NCBI GenBank assembly: GCA_934621295.1
Contig: CAKTVB010000004.1
Span: forward strand, 62,001-126,000
Source of the DNA: an uncultured Collinsella sp.
Lineage (GTDB): Bacteria; Actinomycetota; Coriobacteriia; Coriobacteriales; Coriobacteriaceae
DNA: 64,000 bases
Reading direction: 5' to 3'
In this document: positions 33,620 to 40,279 of the stretch, one piece after another
Position numbering within the stretch: the first letter of the stretch is position 1
Layout: each line of letters starts with the position of its first letter
Translations under genes and position numbers: made by a program
Notes under the pieces: generated by a model
The model's database searches: none
What the model was told of the DNA's origin: nothing
The model's input: only the letters and a program-made list of their open reading frames with translations

Positions 33620-33690
33620 CCAAATGGAGCAGAAAATCCCATTTAGGGCATCGATGGTACCGGCTAAATGGGATTTTCTGCTCCATTTGG
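33620..33690. repeat. Long hairpin element, type 1, copy 1
   Basis: Perfect 27-bp inverted arms (33620-33646 and 33664-33690) containing AGCAGAAAATCCCATTTAG and its complement, with a 17-nt loop. Related copies are at 52209-52278 and 57652-57719. Confidence 0.92.
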
Positions 33691-33941
33691 AAACCTTACA
33701 TTGAGGATTCACTCTGCCATGCACCGGCATCTACGTTTACGCTGCGGTGTGAGACAATGGGCGGCATATGGAACGGCGGCAACGGCCGTGGCGATAGACG
33801 TGGCAGCGGTCGTTGCGATGGCCGTGGCGGCAGCCGGTGCGCTCTGCTTCGGCATCGGCCTCGGCATCGACGCGCGGCCGTCGCGGCAACAAAGCGGCGG
33901 CAACATGGCCGCAACGGAATCCGGATTGCGAGGAGGGCTGC

Positions 33942-35939
33942 ATGAAGCAGGCGGTTATCGGCATCTTGGCGCATGTGGATGCGGGTAAGACCACGCTTGC
34001 CGAGGCGATGCTTTTCAACGCAGGACAAATCCGCACCCGCGGACGCGTCGATAACGGCGACTCGCATCTGGATACCGATGCAATCGAGCGCGAGCGCGGC
34101 ATCACCATCTTCTCTTCGCAGGCGGTGATCGAGCATGCGGATACGCGCTTCATGCTCGTTGACGCTCCGGGGCACGTCGATTTTTCTGCCGAGGCGGAAC
34201 GAACGCTCCAGGCACTTGATTATGCGATTCTGGTCGTTGGCGCCAACGATGGCGTCCAAGGGCACACCGAAACGCTGTGGCGCCTGCTCGATCGCTATGG
34301 CATCCCCGCGTTTATCTTCGTCAACAAGATGGATTTGGAGAATCCCGGACGCGAAGCCGTCGCCGCCGAGCTGCGGCGTCGTCTGGGTGAGGGCTGTTTG
34401 GATGCCGAGAAGCTCTTGGCCGAAGGTCCCGCGCAAGAGGATGCCGCCGCACTTGATGAGCGTGCCCTCGAAGAATACCTGGACAAGGGGTCGCTCTCGA
34501 TGCCGACGCTTCGTCGTCTGGTACGTGAGCGTGCCCTTTTCCCGTGCTTTTACGGTTCGGCCCTCAAAAACGAGGGCGTGGACGATTTCTTGGATGGCAT
34601 TGGCAAGCTTGTTGAGGAGCGCTCCTGGCTTGGAGACTTTGCTGCGCGCGTGTACCGAGTGAGCCATGGCGATCGCGGCGAGCGTCTTGCTTGGCTTAAG
34701 GTAACCGGCGGCGTTCTCCGCGCAAAACAGCCGATGGAAGGGGTTACTGCGAGCGAGGCATGGCGCGACAAGATAGATCAGGTGCGCATCTACAACGGCG
34801 CGAAGTTCGAGCTTGCGCAGGAGGTTCCCGCGGGTGGTATCTGCGCCGTTACCGGTCTTTCCCATGTACGGCCGGGGGACGCTTTGGGTGCGGAGCCTGC
34901 GGGAATCTCGCCGATGATCGCGCCGGTTCTCACCTACACCGTGCTTCCCGGCGAGCAGGACGTCCATAGCGTTTACGCTGCGCTTTCCGAGCTGGCAGAC
35001 GAAGACCCGATGCTCGGCGTCTCGTGGAATACCCATCTGGAGCAGATTCATCTGCAGCTTATGGGCGCGGTGCAGCTTGAAGTGGTCGAGCGCTTGCTCG
35101 CCGATCGCTTTGGCCTTGCGGTCGGTTTTGCGCCAGGCGGCATCCTCTATAAAGAGACGATTGCCCAGCCAGCTGAAGGCGTAGGGCACTTTGAGCCGCT
35201 ACGTCATTATGCCGAGGTGCACCTGTGCCTGGAGCCGTTGCCGGCAGGATCAGGCGTGGAGTTTGGCACCGTGACGTCGACTGACGAGCTCGACCTCAAT
35301 TGGCAGCGTTTGGCGCTCACCAATGCCATGGAGCGCGAACATTTGGGCGTGCTCACGGGCTCGCCCATCACCGACATGCGCATCACGCTCACGGGCGGCC
35401 GCGCGCATGCCAAGCATACCGAGGGTGGGGACTTTCGCCAGGCTACATATCGTGCCATTCGTCAGGGGCTTATGGAGGCGCAGACGATGGGCGCCGCCGT
35501 GCTGTTGGAGCCGTGGTATCGATTTGAGCTCGAGGTGCCAAGCGAGTGCGTGGGTCGTGCGCTTACCGACCTTACGCGCATGAGCGCCGAATACGAACCT
35601 CCTGCTATGACGGGGGAGCGTGCGGCCCTCATCGGGCGCGTGCCGGCATCTGAGGTGCAAGATTACGCGCTTGACGTCGCTGCCTATACAAGCGGTCTCG
35701 GTCGCCTCTATCTGGAGCTTGCCGGCTACGCGCCATGTCATGATACCGAGCGTGTGGTTGAAGAGGCCGCCTACGAACCCGAGGCCGACCTGCCCAATAC
35801 GCCAGACTCGGTCTTTTGCTCCCATGGTGCCGGCTACACCGTCAAATGGAACGATGTCCCCACTGCCGCTCACATAAAGATCGACCCGGCCACCTTCCGC
35901 CCCTGGTGTCCGGCAGATGCCGAGTTCTTTGGCCGCTAG
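33942..35939 (+). CDS. TetM/EF-G-like translation factor GTPase
   Basis: A 665-residue GTPase related to tetracycline ribosomal protection proteins and EF-G. G motifs: G1 AHVDAGKTTL at residues 10-19, G2 RERGITI, G3 DAPGHVDF, G4 NKMD. Domain III-V segments (HLEQIHLQLMGAVQLEV, GGRAHAKHTEGGDFRQATYRA) keep the TetM order. Resistance cannot be claimed: it is longer than TetM (639) and diverged in the tip loop region. AGGAGG precedes ATG 33942; an in-frame extension upstream is low-complexity and rejected. Confidence 0.8.
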   Translation: MKQAVIGILAHVDAGKTTLAEAMLFNAGQIRTRGRVDNGDSHLDTDAIERERGITIFSSQAVIEHADTRFMLVDAPGHVDFSAEAERTLQALDYAILVVGANDGVQGHTETLWRLLDRYGIPAFIFVNKMDLENPGREAVAAELRRRLGEGCLDAEKLLAEGPAQEDAAALDERALEEYLDKGSLSMPTLRRLVRERALFPCFYGSALKNEGVDDFLDGIGKLVEERSWLGDFAARVYRVSHGDRGERLAWLKVTGGVLRAKQPMEGVTASEAWRDKIDQVRIYNGAKFELAQEVPAGGICAVTGLSHVRPGDALGAEPAGISPMIAPVLTYTVLPGEQDVHSVYAALSELADEDPMLGVSWNTHLEQIHLQLMGAVQLEVVERLLADRFGLAVGFAPGGILYKETIAQPAEGVGHFEPLRHYAEVHLCLEPLPAGSGVEFGTVTSTDELDLNWQRLALTNAMEREHLGVLTGSPITDMRITLTGGRAHAKHTEGGDFRQATYRAIRQGLMEAQTMGAAVLLEPWYRFELEVPSECVGRALTDLTRMSAEYEPPAMTGERAALIGRVPASEVQDYALDVAAYTSGLGRLYLELAGYAPCHDTERVVEEAAYEPEADLPNTPDSVFCSHGAGYTVKWNDVPTAAHIKIDPATFRPWCPADAEFFGR

Positions 35940-36052
35940 ACCGAGCGCTCGGCGCTCGGCTTGAACGCGAACCGATTAATAGGGAGAATGGTTACTGCCC
36001 GTTCGCGAAATTTACACGCCCTATAGCGAGTGGGCTTTCGTTTGAGTTGATG

Positions 36053-36066
36053 CTGCCCGCGGGCAG
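36053..36066. promoter_or_regulatory. Perfect GC-rich palindrome before the recombinase gene
   Basis: CTGCCCGCGGGCAG is a 14-bp perfect palindrome ending 15 bp before the recombinase start. It could be an operator or part of a recombination site. Confidence 0.4.
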
Positions 36067-36081
36067 CCGATAGGGGCAATC

Positions 36082-36747
36082 ATGGACAAAAGAATCTTTG
36101 GGTACGCGCGCGTCTCCTCTGCCGATCAAAACTTGGATCGGCAATTAGACGCGTTGAAGCGTTTTCCTGTCCAGCGAGATTTGATTTACGCCGACAAGGC
36201 GAGTGGGAAGGACTTCAGGCGCCCTCAGTACCAGCGACTTTGTCGTCGACTGCGCGAGGGGGACGTTTTGGTAATCAAAAGCATCGATCGTCTGGGGCGC
36301 AACTACCGCGAAGTCCTCGATGAATGGCGTCGAATAACGGTCGATCGGCGTGTTGCTGTCGTGGTGCTCGATATGCCGCTGCTTGACACGCGCGAGCAAA
36401 CTGGTGGCATCACGGGAACGTTCATAGCGGATCTTGTGCTTCAGATCTTGAGTTACGTGGCGCAGGTGGAGCGCGAGAACATCAGGCAACGGCAGGCGGA
36501 GGGGATAGCCTCGGCTCGGCTTCGCGGCGTGCAGTTTGGCAGGCCGGTGCTTGAACGTCCGGAAAACTATCGTCCTATCGTCCAGTCGTTTAAGGGAGGT
36601 GAGGTCACACGGCGGGAGGCTGCGTCGCTTTTGGGTGTCAGTCCGTCGACATTTGACCGCTGGCGACGAGCCGATGCGCTCGCATTCGGAGCGGATACTA
36701 ACAAGACAGATGCAGCCGGCCGTTCGACGCTTGAGCGTTCGCTTTAG
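36082..36747 (+). CDS. Serine recombinase of the resolvase/invertase family
   Basis: A 221-residue site-specific recombinase. The catalytic Ser lies in GYARVSSADQNLDRQL (about residue 11-12); Arg residues of the active site lie in KSIDRLGRNYREV (about 68-80). The arm ERENIRQRQAEGIASAR is typical, and a C-terminal HTH (TRREAASLLGVSPSTFDRW) binds DNA. Length matches small resolvases and invertases, not large integrases. Its partner sites were not identified. It heads a lower-GC patch with the DUF4230 and EcsC genes. Confidence 0.9.
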   Translation: MDKRIFGYARVSSADQNLDRQLDALKRFPVQRDLIYADKASGKDFRRPQYQRLCRRLREGDVLVIKSIDRLGRNYREVLDEWRRITVDRRVAVVVLDMPLLDTREQTGGITGTFIADLVLQILSYVAQVERENIRQRQAEGIASARLRGVQFGRPVLERPENYRPIVQSFKGGEVTRREAASLLGVSPSTFDRWRRADALAFGADTNKTDAAGRSTLERSL

Positions 36748-36761
36748 CTAGACCTTTTGAC

Positions 36762-36807
36762 GAGGGGAGTTTATTCTGCAGGGCCCACTCCTCCCCTCAG
36801 CGTTTTT
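36762..36807 (+). terminator. Terminator after the recombinase gene
   Basis: GAGGGGAG (36762-36769) pairs with CTCCCCTC (36791-36798), followed by AGCGTTTTT. It separates the recombinase from the DUF4230 gene. Confidence 0.65.
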
Positions 36808-36909
36808 CGAGTTCACGCCCCAGAACCAAATAATGCCATCGGATCATCAATTCGTCTGCTTTTTGGCGAGGGCTCGTATGGTCCGCGGCAGAGAGTGAAA
36901 GGAAGAAAA

Positions 36910-37578
36910 ATGGATGATGCAGATGCTGTCGAATTCCTGAAAGCAAAGATGGAGAGGGTCTTAACGAGGCCTAAGGTGTTTATTGCCGGTCTGGTGCTCG
37001 GCGGGATACTTGTAGCCATCGTGTTCGCCGCGCTCTTCAATATCGGCAAAGACGTGGGGACAAAAGAGGCGTCACCCGAGACACTGTCGCCGACAGTCGT
37101 ATTCGAGCGTATTGTCTCTCAAAACGAAATGGTGACGGTTTCCCAGAACTATGCGATTGTCGATAAGTCAACGGATGACAAGAAGCTTTTCGATTTGATT
37201 GAAATCCCCTTCACTCAGAATAGCTTCTGGTACCGCTATGCGGGGACTATCAAGGCGGGCGTAAATCTCGAAAACGCCGAGATTACGCTTAAGGGCAACA
37301 CGGTCACTATAACGATGGATAAGCCATATGTGATTTCGAACACGCCGGATATGCAAAAGTCAGGTGTTCTCGAAGAGAACAACAACGTTTTCAATCCAAT
37401 TAAGGTCGAAGACGTCACGGCCTTTGAGCGGCAGTGTAAGGAACGAAGCGAAAGCGAGGCCATTAAGGACGGGAAGTTGCTTGAAGAGGCTCAGACAAAC
37501 GCGGAGGCAAACATCCGTGCAATGTTTAATTCTGCATTTGGTGATCAATACAAGGTCGAGTTTGTCTATCGGCAATAG
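36910..37578 (+). CDS. DUF4230-domain membrane protein
   Basis: A 222-residue protein with one N-terminal helix (about 23-45) and an extracellular domain. The domain follows the DUF4230 pattern: a VVFERIVSQNEMVTVSQNYAIVD start, RYAGTIKAGVNLENAEI in the middle and ITMDKPYVIS, with a NNVFNPI segment and a helical end. The function of this family is unknown. ATG 36910 has GGAAG upstream. Base composition is clearly less GC-rich than the flanking core genes, suggesting transfer. The EcsC gene follows after 11 nt. Confidence 0.75.
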   Translation: MDDADAVEFLKAKMERVLTRPKVFIAGLVLGGILVAIVFAALFNIGKDVGTKEASPETLSPTVVFERIVSQNEMVTVSQNYAIVDKSTDDKKLFDLIEIPFTQNSFWYRYAGTIKAGVNLENAEITLKGNTVTITMDKPYVISNTPDMQKSGVLEENNNVFNPIKVEDVTAFERQCKERSESEAIKDGKLLEEAQTNAEANIRAMFNSAFGDQYKVEFVYRQ

Positions 37579-37589
37579 AGGGGTTTGTT

Positions 37590-38447
37590 ATGAAGGATGA
37601 CGATACAGCCGAAGAGCTTGCCGCTTGCGGCGACGATAAAGATCAGCAGCGGAATATCGATATAAGAAATGTCGTATCCAATGTTGTCGAAAGTGCTGGA
37701 AGCGCTGCGGCGAATATAGTCGCTGCGGTTAATGGTGCAGCGAAGTCTGCGCAGGGAGTTGGTGACGCGGCGGCAAAGATTGCGGCGCGAGTCGAAGATG
37801 CCGTTCCGGTTTTAAACTCACCTGAGCAGGTCCAGACATTGCTGGATGCGTGCTATCGGGCGGCTCTGGATGGAATTCCAAAGGTGAGCAGCTCGGTTGA
37901 TGCTCTTGCGGATGACTATTGCGGCAAATACGACACGACGGAGGAAGCGGCCAGAAAATTAATCTCCAACCAGCTGGTCAAATGCTCCACTTCGGGCTTT
38001 TTATCGGGGGTTGGTGGTGCGTTGACGCTGCCTGCAACCGTGGCCGCGGTGTCGGCGAATGTCGGCAGTGTTATCTATATGCAAATGAGGATGGTTGCTG
38101 CCCTGGCACAGATGGGCGGCTATGACGTTCATTCCGACCAGGTTCAGACGATGGTATACGTTTGCCTGACGGGGAAAGCCATGGCGGACATCTTGAAGAG
38201 TGCGGGCATTAAGACATCGGAGCGTATAGCGGTCAACGTGATAAAGAAGCTTCCAGGGTCAGTCTGCACTGCGATTAACCGTCGTGTGGGGATGCGATTC
38301 GTTACGAAGTTCGGCGAAAAGGGAGTTGTCAACCTGGGGAAAATGGTGCCGGTCATCGGAGGGGTTGTGGGCGGCGGATTCGATTTCGCCACAACCAAGA
38401 CGATTGGCGACAACGCCTATCGAATGTTCATTGCTGAGCAAAAGTAG
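37590..38447 (+). CDS. EcsC-family protein
   Basis: A 285-residue protein. The N-terminal 80 residues are charged and Ala-rich. The rest shows the EcsC layout: a Gly-rich hydrophobic segment (GFLSGVGGALTLPATVAAVSAN), then YMQMRMVAALAQMGGYDVHSDQV, then a Gly-rich VPVIGGVVGGGFDF near the end. EcsC proteins are membrane-associated and of unknown biochemistry; some occur in defence-like loci. GAGGGG precedes ATG 37590. Probably one operon with the DUF4230 gene. Confidence 0.75.
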   Translation: MKDDDTAEELAACGDDKDQQRNIDIRNVVSNVVESAGSAAANIVAAVNGAAKSAQGVGDAAAKIAARVEDAVPVLNSPEQVQTLLDACYRAALDGIPKVSSSVDALADDYCGKYDTTEEAARKLISNQLVKCSTSGFLSGVGGALTLPATVAAVSANVGSVIYMQMRMVAALAQMGGYDVHSDQVQTMVYVCLTGKAMADILKSAGIKTSERIAVNVIKKLPGSVCTAINRRVGMRFVTKFGEKGVVNLGKMVPVIGGVVGGGFDFATTKTIGDNAYRMFIAEQK

Positions 38448-38486
38448 GGCTCTGCCATCGTTATACCTAACACGGTCAAAGCAGTA

Positions 38487-38516
38487 GGTACAATTCGGTA
38501 TAACTTGGTATAATTT
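38487..38516 (+). promoter_or_regulatory. Three tandem 10-bp iterons with embedded -10 box
   Basis: GGTACAATTC, GGTATAACTT and GGTATAATTT follow one another without a gap (consensus GGTAYAAYTY). The third contains a perfect TATAAT at 38509-38514. An inverted partner TTATACC lies at 38461-38467. The array is 35 bp upstream of the AAA ATPase start and looks like a promoter with a one-turn-phased operator. Confidence 0.7.
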
Positions 38517-38550
38517 TGACATCGAAAGCACAGCTGGAAAGGAGGCCGTC

Positions 38551-39669
38551 ATGACGCCTAATCCCTTTAAGCCTACGGCGGGAAAGCGGCCTCCAGTGTT
38601 GATTGGACGCGAGGCAGTAATCGAGGATTTTGCCGAGGGCCTCGACAACGGTGCCGGCGCGCCGGGCAGGCTTATGCTCCTAACGGGCAACCGTGGTTGT
38701 GGCAAGACGGTTTTACTGCGCGAGCTTCAGTGCCTGGCCAGCGAGCGCGGATGGGTGGTTATCTCCGATTCCGCTTCGCTCGGGCTGTGCGACCGCTTGG
38801 CCGACGCGCTTCGATCAAATAGGCCTACCGTGACATCGATGGAGTTTGGTCCGTCGTTTGGGCGCATATCGGTCGAGGCGGCACGGGCAAAGGGCGAGAC
38901 GCTGCGAGGTCTCGTTAATGAACGCCTCAAGAAGCTCGGGGCAGGAAAAGGCATCTTATTCGCCATCGATGAGGCACAATCCGCGTCTATCGAAGAGCTG
39001 GCGGCTTTGGCCGTTCTCTATCAGCAAGTGCTTGGAGACCAGGACGCTACGGGTTTGTTGGACGCCGAGCAGCGTGGCCTGGCCTTGGTCTTTGCGGGCT
39101 TGCCAAGCATGGTTGACGACCTGTTGGAAGAACCGAGCGTGACGTTTTTGCGACGCGCCCAACAGCGTACGCTGGGTTCGATTCCTCTGCCCGAGGTGCG
39201 CGATGCATTCATTCAAACAGTGCAAGAGGCTGGTCTTTGTGTCGATGCGAAGACGGCCAGTCTTGCTGCGCACAAAAGCATGGGCCACCCCTACATGGTC
39301 CAGCTTGTGGGCTACTACATGTGGCGATCTGCCGCGCGTCGTGATTCTGAGATTGTCGAGCCGAGCGATGTCGAAGCTGGCAATAGGGATGCGATCTCGG
39401 AGTTTTACGAGGCTGTCGATGCTCCTTTGTACTACGGGCTACGCAGTCCGCAGCGCCTGTTTATCGAGGCGATGGCGGTCGATGTGGGCAAGCCGACGCG
39501 TGTGGCCGATGTTATCGATCGCTGCGATCGAACCCAGAGTTGGGCAAGCAAGTATCGAGCAAGCTTGATTCGCGAGCGCGTAATCGAGGCCGCCGGTTAT
39601 GGCCTTGTTCGCTTTACCGTTCCTATGCTGGGCGAGTACATTCGCGATTGCGTGTTGTGGCACGAATAG
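38551..39669 (+). CDS. AAA ATPase (STAND/archaeal-ATPase-like, AAA_16 type)
   Basis: A 372-residue P-loop ATPase. Walker A TGNRGCGKT lies at about 46-54 and Walker B GILFAIDEAQ at about 134-143, with a sensor-like FAGLPS. The C-terminal third is a winged-helix-like region (SPQRLFIEAMAVDVGKPTRVADVIDRC, YRASLIRERVIEAAGYGLVRFTVP). This layout is common among stand-alone bacterial NTPases of unknown role. AAGGAGG precedes ATG 38551. Three tandem 10-bp repeats lie over its promoter. Confidence 0.8.
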   Translation: MTPNPFKPTAGKRPPVLIGREAVIEDFAEGLDNGAGAPGRLMLLTGNRGCGKTVLLRELQCLASERGWVVISDSASLGLCDRLADALRSNRPTVTSMEFGPSFGRISVEAARAKGETLRGLVNERLKKLGAGKGILFAIDEAQSASIEELAALAVLYQQVLGDQDATGLLDAEQRGLALVFAGLPSMVDDLLEEPSVTFLRRAQQRTLGSIPLPEVRDAFIQTVQEAGLCVDAKTASLAAHKSMGHPYMVQLVGYYMWRSAARRDSEIVEPSDVEAGNRDAISEFYEAVDAPLYYGLRSPQRLFIEAMAVDVGKPTRVADVIDRCDRTQSWASKYRASLIRERVIEAAGYGLVRFTVPMLGEYIRDCVLWHE

Positions 39670-39722
39670 CGCGACAAGGGGGATGCTCCCCTCTACTACA
39701 TTGACAGGCAAGAGGTCAAAAC

Positions 39723-40279
39723 ATGGTGATTCATACTGAGCGTTTGGCGCTCCGTCCGTGGTGCGAGGCGGATGCAGCGAATCTTTTTGCATATGCGAGC
39801 GACCCGGACGTGGGACCGGCTGCAAGCTGGCCGCCCCATCGAAGCATTGAGGAAAGCCGGGAGATCATCCGGACGGTTTTTCGGCACCGCACACCTTTGC
39901 CGTTTGCTTAGCCGGGACGGACGAGCCCATAGGGAGCATCGGTCTCATGCCGTCTCGCTGTGAATCGAGCTGCCAAGGTGCCGGTCTCGAGCTCGAAGTG
40001 GGCTATTGGATTGCCAAGCCCTTTTGGGGTCGAGGCTTCGCCCCGGAAGCCGTGCGGGCCATGCAACGCTATGCATTTGAAACGCTTGGCTGCAAGGCGC
40101 TTTGGTGCGGATACTATGAGGGCAATGACAAGTCGTTGCGCGTTCAGCAAAAATGCGGGTTCGTGCCGCATCACGTCGAACATGACGTGCCCTGTGAACT
40201 CATGGGTGATGTGCGTACTGAGTACTTTACGCATTTGACCTGCGATGACTGGCGCAAGCAGACAGAAGGGAAGCGTTGA
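39723..40279 (+). pseudogene. GNAT acetyltransferase (RimJ/RimL-like), frameshifted
   Basis: The N-terminal part (MVIHTERLALRPWCEADAAN) reads from ATG 39723 to a stop at 39911. The continuation lies in frame -1: HTFAVCLAGTDEPIGSIGLMP, then GYWIAKPFWGRGFAPEAV and the end at 40279. Together they make a RimJ/RimL-type GNAT of about 185 residues with the usual acetyl-CoA loop (WGRGFA). The shift falls near GGTTTTTCGG (about 39874-39883). It could be a mutation or a base-calling error. Its stop overlaps the start of the UvrA-like gene. Confidence 0.75.

Larger units (their letters stand above)
33433..33941. other. Intergenic region between the Fnr-like gene and the TetM-like GTPase
   Basis: No gene is seen in these 509 bp. 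They contain the Fnr gene leader, a tandem 23-bp repeat (33536-33581), a long hairpin (33620-33690) and a GC-rich stretch of GGC/GGT repeats (33760-33900) before an AGGAGG ribosome site at 33931. Confidence 0.65.

Noticed and set aside
33760..33940. Possible N-terminal part of the TetM-like protein from 33813
   Set aside because: Low-complexity GGC/GCG stretch with Ala/Ser/Arg content; AGGAGG directly precedes ATG 33942, where homology begins.
38516..38521. TTGACA as a -35 box for the AAA ATPase
   Set aside because: A -10 box at proper spacing would fall in the ribosome site; TATAAT at 38509-38514 is the better promoter element.
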